Shown here in pieces: positions 42,823-56,242 of a DNA stretch of 64,000 bases; position 1 is the first letter of the stretch; every line of letters starts with the position of its first letter. Position numbers and translations under genes: made by a program. The stretch spans positions 14,635,755 through 14,699,754 of the forward strand of contig NC_087173.1 in the NCBI RefSeq assembly GCF_035594125.1. The letters are read 5' to 3'. Below the pieces are notes generated by a model that saw only the letters and a list, made by a program, of their open reading frames with translations, made no database searches and was not told the origin of the DNA. The DNA is from Scylla paramamosain (Eukaryota; Arthropoda; Malacostraca; Decapoda; Portunidae).

Positions 42823-43346
42823 GATCTTGCCTTGAACCACATCTGTTTTCCTTTTTCTTTAGGTTTGAATAGTGGGACATATTTATTCACTCCTTTCTCA
42901 TATAGTTTCATAAAAATGTCATACTTATCTTGCACATCATTTGCTCTTTTCAGCTTTCCTCAGTCCATTCCTTCATAGAATCTCTTAAGATCAACTATAT
43001 TTGGCTTCCCATAGTTTCTCCTGTTTCCTTTGTATAATTCATCCTCTTCACTGACATTTTTATCAGTTTCTATCATTACAAGGTCACTTTTTCCCATGGA
43101 GCACACATATCTTAATTCTTTAGTTAGGTCGATTCTTTTTGTTAATATTAAGTTAAATCTTGTTGGTTCATCATCTCCCCTATATCTTGTATTTTCAGTT
43201 ATCTATTGCATCAATGTGTTTTCCATAGTCAGCTTCAGAAATCTTTCTTCCCATGCAGTCTCATTTGCTCCTAACTCAAACATTTCCTAATTTACTTCTT
43301 TGCAATCGAAATTACCAACCAATAATACTCTTTTATTATTTTGTAT

Positions 43347-43776
43347 TCATTTACTCAAGCACTGAATGGTATTCTCTATTATTTTCTCATAGTCTTCCTT
43401 GCTCCAAGAATTTGTTTTGGGTTGTACATAGGCTGTTATAACCATCAGCATTTCTCCACTATTATCCTCCAAGTTAAGACTCACTGTTTCTGCTTTTCCT
43501 TCCCCATATTTCACTATATTTGTCTTCACCTCATTTTTTCTCATTATCATTACACTTCCACATATTGTAGTTACTGTTAATGACAATCTGATTTTCTTCT
43601 TTTAGCTTTGTTTCCATTAAACACACCACTTTCAGATTCCTTTCTTTTAAATAGTCTTGTAATTCCAGCGTTTTGTGTAACAGTCCATCTATGTTGGTAC
43701 ATATCACATTGAGTCCTTCATTCTTACTGTTTTTCTTTATTTTATTTTCATTTATTCCTTTTCCTTTATGTACCAT
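43347..43776 (-). pseudogene. LINE D-3 endonuclease fragment
   Basis: Two overlapping frames give the endonuclease start (LNVICTNIDGLLHKTLELQD, with Glu in VVCLMETKLKEEN) and middle (VMIMRKNEVKTNIV, then VITAYVQPKTNSWSKEDYEK). A frameshift lies near 43560. Confidence 0.7.
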
Positions 43777-44773
43777 TTCTTCATTCTGTCTCCCAAAACT
43801 CTCAAAAAAATTTGATCTTTTTTTCTGTTCTTGATCAATTTTTTCTCTTTAGCTTCTTTATACATTTCTTTCATTTTTTTTTTTTATTTTCTGTTTTTCT
43901 TAATGGAAATATCTTTGCAATCTTCTATTTCTGTTAGTTTGGATGTTCTTTCTAGTATTAGTATCTCTTCTGCTGCTTGTTGTGAATTAGTCTTATTTTT
44001 ATGGGTCTTGTTTTGCCTTCCAGATAAGGTCCTAGTCAAACAACTTCTTCCACTTCTTCCTCAAATTTAGTGTCATCTTTATCATTTAGTTTCTTTAACA
44101 AATCCTTCTTTGTTTTTGTTTCTTTCTCTCTTTTCAGTTTGTATGTTACATTTTCTCCTTTGTTCCATAAACTATAACACTTTTCTTCTTATCTGCTGCA
44201 TCCCTTGCCAGATCTTCATTATTTTTCAGTGCCTTTACCACTCCCTTTTCTACATTTTCATTTTTTTTCTTTCAGTTGCTTTTCAGTTATTTCCTAGTCA
44301 ACATATACTTATCTTTTTTCTTTTTTCCAGACTTTCATTTCATCCATGACTCCCTCTCTCACCCTCTTCTCATCTTCCACTAGTTCTGCTTTCAAATCTT
44401 CATTTTCTTTCATCACTTTCTCTAAGTTGTTTTGTAATTCTCATTTTCCTTAATAATATGCTGTTCTCTCACTCTTGTTTCCTCCAGTACAGTTTTCAGT
44501 TTGAATATTTCACCATTTTTTCCAAGGTTCTTCTCCAGTTTGTCCTCAAGGGTTTTTACCATTCACAACACTACTTCCATCTTTTTCTGCTGCTCTGCAT
44601 CACTTTCCACTTTCCTTAGTCTCATTTTCGGAAACTCTATTTCACTTTTATATCGGTCATTTTCATTAAATCCATCAAAGTTCGTTTAAGTTCTGCAAGA
44701 GTGATAATTAGTTGGCCGTCTTTGTTTTAAAACTTTGGCCCAGTCAGCTCAATCCCTGAAAACTACAAGATCA

Positions 44774-44816
44774 TTGATAGATACCCCCATTATCATTAAT
44801 GGGGGGTATCTATCAA
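44774..44816. other. Long perfect-type inverted repeat (about 19-bp stem, 4-base loop)
   Basis: TTGATAGATACCCCC-ATTA is followed by TCAT and then TAAT-GGGGGGTATCTATCAA. Only one extra G breaks symmetry. It lies between LINE D-3 and the zeste-like exon. A partial copy of the arm (ATACCCCC) recurs at about 44834. Confidence 0.85.
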
Positions 44817-44903
44817 ATTAAGATCATTAATAATACCCCCAGCCTCCTTCCATTTGATGTAAACAAACAGGGAATGCCCCATGCAACGTGTACTTCGCAT
44901 TAG

Positions 44904-45192
44904 TGTGTTACTGCTAACCTGGATGTGTCAAAGCTACCACCACAGAAGAGAAAATCAAGCAGCAACTGGAGTATCAGTGAAACACTCTGCCATGTTGAAG
45001 TGTACAAAGATAAAGCACCCATCATGAGGGGAGAGTTCTCCAATGTTGGGTGCTCTGCAGCAGCAAAATCCAAGGCTTGGGATAAAATAGCAAGCCTCCT
45101 TGCTATCAAAGAATGCCAGAAAAGGTGGCAGACTGTTCAGTCTGTCGCCAAAGCCAACAGGGCTGAATTTAACGAGACCCAACGTGGAGCTG
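44904..45192 (+). CDS. Myb/zeste-like DNA-binding domain protein, exon
   Basis: Open from after a stop at 44901 to a donor-like GTAAAA at 45193. It reads RKSSSNWSISETLCHVEVYK, then IMRGEFSNVGCSAAAKSKAW and KECQKRWQTVQSVAKANRAE, the pattern of the Myb/SANT-like domain found in zeste-type regulators and in the accessory proteins of Harbinger transposons (Myb_DNA-bind_5 type). No ATG lies in frame, so an upstream exon is needed or the start is lost. A continuation exon lies at 45875-46009 but does not join in frame (see findings), so this may be a pseudogene or contain an indel. Confidence 0.5.
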
Positions 45193-45874
45193 GTAAAAAT
45201 ATTCTCATTGTTTAATTCCCTTGTACTAAACTGTATGCAACTCTTAGCCAAGTTTTAAAATATGCATTAGTAATCTATGACCTTGGTTGTTCCTAGTAGC
45301 TTTTCAGTAATATTTAACAAGGGCACAAGGACATCTTTCCAGGTGAGACCAAGATATTAGATATTTCCTATAATTTTATATTTTCTATAACTCTAACCAT
45401 CATTTCTTTTGCAAATCAGTAACTTCAACCTAACAACCTTACGTAACCTAACCTAACCTAAACTAACAGAATATAACATAAATAAGATACATAACTTAAC
45501 CTAACCAAATTCATGGGTCTCATTCATTTCAAGAATGATTTCCAGTGCTGTTATTCAATTATGGAAGGTGTGTCTAGGGTTGGAAATACTCACAATGATT
45601 AGATGTAACAGTCTGTAATGGCAAAATAGAGATGGGTTATCCCTGTGCACTTGTAAAGTAAAACTGGGTTTTCTTGCACTAGCCTATTGAAGGTACTCAA
45701 ATAAAAAGAAAGATTTAGGCAAACACAAGAAGTCAGTGATGTAAACTAATAGGATAAGTCTGTTAGGCATCTTTCTTTTTTTTTTTTCATACTTACATTG
45801 TTATCTTTCATGGAAGGCAGTAGTGAAACACTGAACATAAGTGGCCACTTTACTAATGGGTCTGTTTGATCTAG
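45193..45874 (+). other. Intron or gap between zeste-like exons
   Basis: Contains a CCTAA block (about 45428-45505) and a segment repeated at 46395-46503. Confidence 0.5.
45428..45505. repeat. Degenerate CCTAA block
   Basis: AACCTAACCTAACC-type units, another telomere-like interstitial patch. Confidence 0.7.
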
Positions 45875-46009
45875 GAGGCCTTCCAACCCAATTGATGACA
45901 TTGACAAGATGGTGCTCAACATCCTTGGGGAGGACAGCATAGCTGTTACTGGATTTGATGAGTTGGTGGAGATATTTCTCCCCAGTGAAAATGAGTGTGC
46001 AGAATGTGG
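45875..46009 (+). CDS. Zeste-like protein, second exon
   Basis: Acceptor TTTGATCTAG ends at 45874 and donor GTGAGT starts at 46010. The open reading RPSNPIDDIDKMVLNILGED, then GFDELVEIFLPSENECAECG, resembles the 'PP..L..LE..ILSILG.E...G' segment that follows the Myb-like domain in this family. It needs a phase-2 intron before it, but the exon at 44904-45192 ends in phase 1. Confidence 0.45.
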
Positions 46010-46896
<887 letters not shown>

Positions 46897-47812
46897 TTTA
46901 TCTAGTTGTATAATACAGGGTTTGAGCAGGGCTCAGTGTCCTGTCTCCATATCTTTATTTTTCCAGCATTTCCTTAAATTTCTGCATGTTTGGTGCTGTA
47001 ACAACCTCTTCATTTAGGCCATTCCAGATATCCACAGTTCTATGTGCAAAACTGTACTTCTTGATGCCCCTCAAACACTGACTCTTCCTGATCTTCTTTG
47101 AATGCCCTCTCATCTGTCCAGCTTCATCCTCTTCCAGCAACACCAGGTCCTGCTTGTCTATCTTCTCAATGTGGTTTACTATTTTATAGATCATTATTAG
47201 ATCTCCTCTTTCTCTTCTAGCTTGCAAAGTTGGCAGTCCCATTTCCTTCAACCTCTCTTTGTAAGTTAGGTCTTTCAGCTCCAGTACCATCCTTAAGGCA
47301 GCCCTCTGAATTCTTTCCAACTTCTTTACATCTTTCTTTATATGCGGAGACCACACCACTGCTGCATATTCCAGCCTGGGACGTAGCATAGTGGCTCTAA
47401 TTTTTTTCATCATAGTCTTATGCCACGCTAACATTTGTTTACATCCTGTACATCGAGTGAAATATCTCACTTATGTGCCATTCTGGGGTCAGGGTATCTT
47501 GAAAAACCACTCTTAGGTCTTTCTCCTCCTTGCTCTTCATTATTACTTCCTCCACCATTTTATAGCCCCATGCAGGTCTTCTTTCACTTTTTCCCATTTC
47601 CATCACATGGCATTTCTTAGCATTGAATTCCAATTTCCACTTCTTGCTCCACCCATACATCTCATCAATATCTCTTTGCAACTCCATACAGTCGACATGG
47701 CTCTTTATTACTCTTAACAATTTTCTATCATCAGCAATATATAACTGGTGAAACCCCCCAGCATATCATTGATGTATATTTGGAACATAATGGGTGCTAA
47801 CTCCAACCCCTG
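46897..47812 (-). mobile_element. LINE family D, copy D-4 (5'-truncated)
   Basis: On the minus strand this begins at the RT block (APIMFQIYINDM, about 47800) and runs through DEMYGWSKKWKLEFNAKKCH, RLEYAAVVWSPHIKKDVKKL and GIKKYSFAHRTVDIWNGLNE to the 3' end. It is joined directly to the 3' end of copy D-5 (head-to-tail). Confidence 0.88.
46955..47812 (-). pseudogene. LINE D-4 RT C-terminal region
   Basis: Two frames (47439-47720 and 46955-47470) carry the post-active-site RT and C-terminus. A frameshift lies near 47450. The active-site block at about 47735 is damaged. Confidence 0.8.
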
Positions 47813-50800
47813 TCTATTTACCTAGTTGTATAATACAGGGTTCGAGCAGGGCTCATAGTGTCCTGTCTCCATATCTATGTTTATCAGCATTTCCTTAAAT
47901 TTCTGCATGTTAGGTGCTGTAACAACCTCTTCCTTTAGACCATTCCAGACATCCACAATTCTATGTGGAAAACTGTACTTCTTGATGTTCCTCAAACACT
48001 GACTCTTCCTGATCTTCTTTGAGTGCCCTCTTGTCTGTCCAGCTTCATCTTCTTCCAGCAACACCAGGTCCTGCTTGTCTATCTTCTCAATGTGGTTTAC
48101 TATTTTATAGATCATTATTAGATCTCCCCTTTTTCTTCTAACTTGCTAAGTTGGCAGTCCCATTTCCTTCAACCTCTCTTCGTATGTTAGGTCTTTCAGC
48201 TCCAGTACCATCCTTGTAGCTGTCCTCTGAATTCTTTCCAACTTCTTTATTTTTTTCTTCATATGTGGAGACCACACCACTGCTGCATATTCCAGCTTGG
48301 GACATAACATAGTGGCTATAATTTTTTTCATCATATTTTTATCCATGTAATGAAATGCCACCCTAATATTTGTTAACAGCCTGTACATCAAGCAAAATAT
48401 CTCACTTATATGCCTTTCTGGGGTCAGGGTATCTTAAAAAACCACTCATAGGTCTTTCTCCTCCTTGGTCTTCATTATTACTTCCCCCCCATTTTATGGT
48501 CCCATGCAGGTCTTCTTTTACTCTTTCCCAATTCCATCACATGGCATTTCTTAGAATTGAATAAATCTTGTCAATATCTCTTTGCAACTCCATACAATCA
48601 ACATGGCTCGGCTCTTTATTACTCTTAACAATTTTGCCTCACCAGCAAACAGATTAATATAACTGGTCAAACCCTCCTGCATATCACTGATGTTTATTTG
48701 GAACATAATGGGTGCTAACAGTGATCCCTGTGGTACTCCACTTGTTACATCACTCCAACTTGAACAGGTGTCCCTGATCACAGTTCTCATTTCTCTATCC
48801 TTTAAGTAGTCTCATCCATTTTTGCATTGTCCCTCTCAGTCCTCTTATATGTCCCATCTTCCACAATAGTCTTTTATGTGTAACTTTATCAAAAGCTTTT
48901 TTTGATGTTCAAGTACACAGCATCTACCCACCCATCTCTGTTTTGTACTTCAGCTATTACTCTTGTATGGAAACTTAGTAAATTTGTCACAGATGACCTT
49001 CCTTTTCTGAAACCATATTGACTATTTTTTATAACTTCGTTCTTTTCCAGATATTTCACCCACTTTTCCTTGATCACTATTTCGCAGATCATGCCCACAA
49101 CACTAGTTAGCGACACCAGTCTATAATTCAGTGGCTCAGTCCTCCTTCCTCCTTTGTATATTGGCACTATATTTGCTCTCTTCCTCTCCCTTGGTACTCT
49201 TCCCTCTATCAGTGAGCTGTTAATCACATCCCAAATTGGGTTCACCACTTGTTCTTTACATTCCTTTAGTGTCTAACCTGACACTCCATCAGGCCCCAAT
49301 GCTTTCCTGACACTCAACTTCTCTAACAATTTGCCAATTTCCTGTAACCCCTCCTGCCACACTTCCTCGTTTGGTTCTGTAAAATCCAGCTCCACATTGA
49401 ACATAAACCTGAAACTCTCATTCATAATTTCACTCATTTCTTCTGCTGTTTGATATATCCTTTCTCCATTTACCATCTTGACAATAGTCTCTTTCTGCTT
49501 TGTCATCTGTTAAAAAAAAAAAGCTTGGGCTGCACATTTCTTTACCACATCCTTTTCAAATTGTTTCTCCTCCTCTCTTCTTATTCTAACATACTCATTC
49601 CTTGCCTTCTTATACTGCTCTCTATTATTTTGATTTCTTTGTTAATTCAGCTTCTTCCAAGCTTTCTTTCTCTTCTTAGCTTCAGCACATCTGGCATTAT
49701 ACCAAATATGTTTGCTCCTCCTTACTTTATATACAGGTACATACTTCTGCACACCCTTGTTGTACTTCTTCAGGAATGATTTGCATTTTTCATGCACTGT
49801 CTTGCCTTCCATAACTCCCTTCTAATCCATACTCCCAAAGAATTTTTTCAACTTAAATATTTGTCTTTGCATGATTTAGTCTTCCCTTTTTATAATCCTT
49901 CTTACATGTTAAAACCTCCCACTCTTTCATTAGCACTTCTAAGACCACATGGTTACTTTTTCCCATTGGGCTTAAGTATTTAATGATTGGTTGGGACTTT
50001 CTTTTTTTTTTTTTTTGTGAATACCAGGTCTAGCATAGATGGTTCTTGTAAATTCCTCTATCCATTAGTAAGGTGTATTCACCATAGCTAACTGTAGCAA
50101 CTCTTCACTCCATGGTCCAGCATTTCCATTAACTTCCATCTCCTCCCTGCTTACCTTTTTGCAATTACAGTCTCCCACTAGTAGAATTTTACTGTCCTTC
50201 CTTATCATGTTGTCTAGGCATTTCAACACTTCCTTTTGCATTTCCTTGTGTTCCTCCAGGCTCCATGTATTAGTCTTTGGTGGCATATATGATAATATGA
50301 TCCTTCTTTCTCTTCCACTGGTCCTGATTGTTATACCTATGACCTCCACCAAGTTATACCTATGACCTCCATATTGCACTTCTTCCACATATATATCATC
50401 TCAAACCATTATCAGTACTCCTCCTTTTCCCTTTCTGTCTTGCCATCAATAATTATATCTCTCTTAAAGCTTAAATGGACTTCCTCTTTTAACTTTGTCT
50501 CAATTAGGCACAACACATTTGGTCTATTTACCTTTAAGTAATCTCTCACCTCCAGTTCACCTAAAAGTAACATGTCTATGTTTGTATACATTACTCTTAA
50601 CATACTACTCCTCCCACCATGTGTAATTTCTCTGTCTGCTGCTGTGGTTCTTTCATTTCTTGTTCCCTTTCCTGAATATACCATTTCCTTAATCTCATAT
50701 CTAGTACCCTCCAATAAAATTTCCTCTTCTCAGTTTCTCTTCTCAGATCCCTCTCTTTTTCCTTTTCTTCCAAGTTCATATCTCTTTACCAAAATATTCT

Positions 50801-51820
50801 TTCATTCCGAACTTTCAACCAGCTTCCCAGTTCTTGCTAGGATCTGTGCTTTAACTTGGGATCTCATTTTCACTTTTAATGGTCTTTTACCTCCTTCACT
50901 ATATTTTCCTATTCTATATGCTTCTTTCACTTCTTGTTCCAGACCCTGTTCCTCATCTTGGACCATTTTAATAATTTTCCTTACCTACTCCTTTTCTTCC
51001 CTCTCTTTCACAGACTTTACTGGGTTTTCTTCTCTTGCAGTCCAAAAAAAGACCATGCATTTCTTCTTATCCACTGCTTCTCTCATCAAAACCTTCTCTT
51101 CTTTAATTGCCTGAATTACTATGTCCTTGGTCATTTCCTTTATTTTTTTTTTTTTTTTAACCACCTCTGTGAAGCTAACTTTTTCATCCTCATGTTCTTT
51201 CTTTCAGGCATTTCTCAGTTCCTCTAGTTTAATTTCACATACCACCCCTTCCACTTTTCTTGCACTATGCTCTACCTTTTCTTGTAGTCCCTGCAAAGTT
51301 AACTTCATATCCATTACACTTAGACTTAAGTATCTCATTTTCTTTCTTTAGCTCCTCCATGGCCTCTTTCATCTCTTTGTTTATCATGAGAGCACTCTCA
51401 TATTCACTATACTTCTTTCTCAGTTCTTTGTTTTTCATAATAATCTTGTTCGGCTTTTCCAGAATGCCAGAGATCAGTTCCCTCAAGCACCTTATTTCTT
51501 TCTCTATTCTGATTATCCTCCTCATATTATTTTCCTTTCCCTTCTCTGAAACCTGAAAAATCCCTTTCTCCACTTGCCTCCACCAATTGTCTCAAGCCTA
51601 CAGGGCTTTCAATAAAGTGCACCTTCTTTCTTACCTCCTCATTTGGTTTGTTTACTAACACATCACGACCGGTGGTGCCACCTAGATCTTCCTTTCCTTC
51701 CATTTCTTTTAATCTCAAAATACTCCTTTATGTATCAAATTTGGAGACACGACACTCTGTAGTTCCCCCACTCACCCCTGTATATACATTACTAGGTCTT
51801 GTTGTTTTGTTCAGAGCCAG

Positions 51821-51822
<2 letters not shown>
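47813..51822 (-). mobile_element. LINE family D, copy D-5 (near full length)
   Basis: 4.0-kb copy with the leader (CAAATTTGGAGACACGACAC on the plus strand near 51735), ORF1, EN, RT and the 3' end CAACTAGGTAAAT. It is the best template for the family in this window. The frames are broken in several places. Its 5' end abuts the (CA)n tail of the SINE, and its 3' end abuts copy D-4. Confidence 0.88.
48146..51718 (-). pseudogene. LINE D-5 ORF1, endonuclease and reverse transcriptase, broken
   Basis: Order on the minus strand: ORF1 start (LVNKPNEEVRKKVHFIESPV, about 51660) with a coiled-coil Lys/Glu-rich region (51573-51265). Endonuclease follows: VMYTNIDMLLLGELEVRDYL, LCLIETKLKEEV, ILLVGDCNCKKVSREEM and LLQLAMVNTPY (50714-50065). 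RT follows: RKALGPDGVSG (49290), YGFRKGRSSVTNLLSF (49010), SGVPQGSLLAPIMFQINISD (48720). The C-terminal blocks run from 48391 to 47822. The active site reads LFAGEAKLL, so the catalytic Asp pair is lost. Several frameshifts and stops. Confidence 0.85.

Positions 51823-51917
<95 letters not shown>
51823..51917. repeat. (TG)n, i.e. (CA)n tail of the SINE
   Basis: A 95-bp pure run between the SINE 3' end and the 5' end of LINE D-5 (minus-strand order). Confidence 0.95.
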
Positions 51918-51918
<1 letters not shown>

Positions 51919-52206
51919 TTCACCTATGGTTGTCTGCTGGTCACCCAGCCAGCCGTTCCCCTACAGAAAGAGCTCAGAGCTCATAGTGACCAATCTTTGG
52001 ATAGGACTGAGACCACTGACACACCACACACCAAGACAGCAAGGTCACAACCCCTCGGGTTACATTCCATATCTACTTGCTGCTAGGTGAACAGGGGCTA
52101 CACATTAAGAGGCTCACCCATTTGCCTTGCTGTGCCCGGGATTCGAACCCAGGCCTCCTTGGTTGTGAGTTGAACGTGCTAACCACAACACTATGCAGTG
52201 TGCTAC
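51918..52206 (-). mobile_element. tRNA-derived SINE
   Basis: About 290 bp on the minus strand. The head resembles a tRNA gene: a box A-like TGTTGTGGTTAGCACG and a perfect box B GGTTCGAATCC (plus strand GGATTCGAACC near 52139), which would drive RNA polymerase III transcription. A tRNA-unrelated body follows and the 3' end reads ACAACCATAGGTGAAT before (CA)n. That end closely resembles the LINE D end ACAACTAGGTAAAT(A)CACA. It is not a functional tRNA: no foldable 3' acceptor stem follows box B. Confidence 0.8.
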
Positions 52207-52238
52207 AGCACACAGATGTATTACAGATGTGTTATGTG

Positions 52239-52745
<507 letters not shown>

Positions 52746-53547
52746 TACAATTTCAAGATAACATATGACACCTGCATGGCTTCAAAATCTCATGGAAAAG
52801 CAGACTCTAACAGAGAAGTGATTTCCTAAAGTAAAATTGATGGAGTACATGAGAATTACCACAGGTCAGTTGAAGTTGTCTTGCATCATAAAACTTGAAG
52901 AACACTTAAAGTGACCTGCAGTAAGTCTCATGTACTTCATCAATTATCTCATAGTTTCTTTAGTTTTTTTTTCCCCCTTATAGAAAAGATAGTGGTTTCA
53001 CAGGCCTGTGGGGTAAAAAAAGGAGGTGGAAGAGATTTTGCTGCAACAAATCTGTCAATTAACTGAGTTAAGATGTCTATGAAGCAGGTTCAGTATTTTG
53101 ATCAACGTTTACAAGAAAATAATAAATTTCATCATAGTTGCCTCTGAGTTCAACCTAATAAGGGATTATTTAATATTATTGGGTGTGCCCTGAAAGATAT
53201 ATTCAGTTAAAACTGAGCTATGGCCACAGTTGGGGATGGGAGGTAGTACATGAATTTCATTAGGTCAGTTTCTGAAATACTAACAAGTCATGCCTGATGG
53301 AGGAAATGTAGGTTCTTTGACTAAATGCTGACCTCTAAGGAGGGAAGCAATAAAAAAATAATGATTTAAGATGAGAGAGGCTTCTACAAGTTAAATTTAT
53401 ATTTCAACTGGGGGGCACTTGGTGCTAGAAGAATGAATCCTGTGAAATGAGGTTTTGAGTTACTGGCATTTGAAATATTATCTAAGCACAAATTCCTTTA
53501 CTGTTGTGAGGGCAAATCCAACAATGTGCTGTTTTGTGATATTTTCT

Positions 53548-53631
53548 GATATGTAACTAATTCATCTTTATAACTAATTCCATGAACATGATATGTAACT
53601 AATTCATCTTTATAACTAATTCCATGAACAT
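53548..53631. repeat. 42-bp tandem duplication
   Basis: Two identical copies beginning GATATGTAACTAATTCATC. Confidence 0.95.
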
Positions 53632-54523
53632 AATTAATTTTCTAATTAATACATGCAGATGAAGAAATTTTTCCTTTATTGTGAAAGCATGTATCATTAT
53701 AAATCATGATAAAATATGTCTGTTGTGTCATTAAGGGATTGTCTGTATCAGGTTGATTTTGTATGTAAATTCACTGAATTTTTTACCACACTTCACCACT
53801 CACTTTTGATTATAGGGTGCATGCCAAGTGATGTAGGTGGAATGAAGGACGATGACTCCCCAGTCAGATGAAGCCACCACTGAATGTAGAGACGGTGAGG
53901 TGAAAGTATGACTTGATGATAACCATTTGGATCCTGGACTCCTCCTATTTGTGTACTGTGATCAGGTATGTCTTTGGGTGTAATCATGTTTATGTATTGG
54001 CTGTCTGGGGATTTTGTGAGGGATGTTAGATCCAGTGTCGACCATATGGATTAGTGTTAAACCAATCTTAAAAACTGGAAATATCTGATGTTCTCATGAT
54101 ATCATTATGAAAACAGAAATGATATTAGTGTGTGCTAAGAGGTGATTGTGGTGAAGGGACTTTGTTTTCATTATGAGTTGATGCCTTACTTAGGTACCCG
54201 TGTGGATGAGCAGACTTAGGTCATTCTGTGTTTTAAAACTATGCAATACGCAGGTGTTTATGTGTTGATTATAGCAACTGTAACTTGCCTTATAATTGAA
54301 TATTACATACTTTTGATTCCACATGGTGTCTTGTGAGTATTCATTGGTGTGAAGGACTGAACTTGTGTTTGAGCTTTATAAATTTTACAAAATTGTTTGT
54401 CTATGTGCAACTGATCAGTCATTTATGGGTGATATGCAAACTGTCATTGACTATGTTGGACCATGTCGGTGTTATGTTAACATTACTCTGAATCTGTACA
54501 TTGAATTACTATTTCCTTATGTA

Positions 54524-54609
54524 TTTTACTGTTTTGCAATCTGTTCATGTCAGTGATTGCAACATGTTTTACTGTTTTGCAATCTGTTCATGTCAGTGAT
54601 TACAACATG
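54524..54609. repeat. 43-bp tandem duplication
   Basis: Two copies beginning TTTTACTGTTTTGCAATC with one G/A difference near the end. Confidence 0.95.
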
Positions 54610-54892
54610 TTGAATTGCATACATTCACCCTGGCTGTGGGGTGTGGTGGTGTTGGGGTCTCCTCTACTGCTCATTTCCATAGGTCATCAGTGTCATCAAT
54701 ATTGTGAATAAATAATCTGTGATTTGAGTGTGTTTATGATTCATATTCCTGGTATTTGTTTGATCTCTTCATTATACATTCCACAAAGCTGAATTGTGTG
54801 ATTGCATATAAATTTTACTACTCAATAATGTTACATTTTCTGTGATACTTTATATTAGTAATGAATTAGTTTAGAATGTGCTGCTCAGTAAT

Positions 54893-55205
54893 TATTCTAT
54901 TTTCTTATACTATGACGAATCAATTTTGGGGTATGTTTCCAACGTGACGGGGGGTTAATTGGTTTTGAGTCAATATTTTGCAAGGTTTGGTGAGTAATGT
55001 AATGTGCATCTTGGCAAGTAGCTGATCCTCTTGTAAGTTGAATCCTGCTATTCTGTTTTCCTGTATTATAATGAGTCAGTTTCAAGGTATGCTTTCTATG
55101 TGATTGGGAGTTAATGGGTTTTGAACCAATATTGTGCAAGGTTTGGCAAGTATTGTAATGTGCATCTTGGCAATTAATTAATCCTTTTGTAGGTTGAATC
55201 CTGCT
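54893..55205. repeat. About 157-bp tandem duplication, diverged
   Basis: Both copies share GTAATGTGCATCTTGGCAA and GTTGAATCCTGCT, with many substitutions, so this one is older than the 42- and 43-bp duplications. Confidence 0.85.
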
Positions 55206-56242
55206 TCAATAAATAGAGCTGACACAACAATGAATTTGATGTCACACACAAACAATGTATTACTAATAAACTTTTATTTTTCATGTGTTTAATAGTCTTA
55301 AAATAAAAAAAAAGTTATTACTATTTCAATGCTAAGTAACTATACTAAAATGTAGGATTCAAGCTTATTTGTTTTTTCATAGAGTAGTTTGTCAAAACAC
55401 TCACACTTGCATAGCTCACCAAATTTCACACTTAGGAACATTTTTTCTTGTTCCAGTAGCTTGAGTAGCCCTGGGCAAAATTGCAGTATTTTTTATTTTC
55501 TATTTTTTTTTTTTTTTTTAAGTTCCTTTCCCAGGTCTTTGGTTCTCACTTCCTCTTCCTGGAATGTCCATGTGACTTATGGTCACTAACACTGCTCATG
55601 TTTTCAATTCAGGTAATATTTACAAGTAATTTTCCATAAATTTAATGATTTGTGTGCAAATACAAAGGCACTGTCTGTCTGGCAGGGCAGACTAGCAGGA
55701 CGTGCTTCCATCTGATTGGCTGTGTGGAAGGTGTGGCATGATGTCAAAGTGCTGCTGAGGTATGACAATACTGTGAGACATGACCTGGCATATCCTGGTT
55801 TAAAGGTAGGGTTTGCCCAGCTGGGGCAGTGGCCTTATGCTTAGAGTTCTGTTCTTGAAACAACACTGATTTCCTGTCCTGTTATAAATCAAATCTCTGT
55901 GTAAAGATTAGTGAAAGCTCTTTCAAAATTCCTTAATTTAGAAGTGTTTGAAAGTAGCAGCTATCACCATCATCACACACATAATAAGCAGTTCAAAATA
56001 TAAGAAAAAAAATTGTGTCAGTAAAAATGTACTTGTACCTGAACTCAAATACAGCACAAAGTACACATACTTTGACACAAATTCAAGTATAAAATAAAAT
56101 ACTTGTACTTGGACTTGTGATATTGTAATGTAAATGTACTTCAATTAAGTAGAAAATAATGTACTCTAAGAATAAATCAAATATTCATATAATTAATCAC
56201 ACAGAAGGCCCTAGAAAGCTGCATTAAAAGGGTTAAGGCCAT

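Larger units (their letters stand above)
41501..44700 (-). mobile_element. LINE family D, copy D-3 (decayed)
   Basis: T-rich on the plus strand because the element is A-rich on the minus strand. On the minus strand, from the 5' side: a coiled-coil-like Lys/Glu-rich ORF1 region (44700-43800), endonuclease (NEGLNVICTNIDGLLHKTLE at about 43710, then VQPKTNSWSKEDYEKIIENT at about 43430-43370), RT fingers (DGVSGFILKECRKQL near 42340), and a PQGSVLAPSLSLIYINDV block near 41780. Many stops. The 3' end is missing, and the BEL right LTR abuts it. Confidence 0.75.
52746..55937. other. Unassigned sequence with short tandem duplications
   Basis: About 3.2 kb with no recognisable gene or element. It contains three young-looking tandem duplications (42, 43 and about 157 bp, listed separately). 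Confidence 0.5.

Noticed and set aside
41639..44689. Many plus-strand Phe/Ser/Leu-rich frames resembling membrane proteins
   Set aside because: Antisense of the A-rich LINE D-3 copy. Domain motifs appear only on the minus strand.
52128..52206. A functional tRNA gene (box A and box B present)
   Set aside because: No complete acceptor stem or cloverleaf, and it continues into a SINE body with a (CA)n tail.
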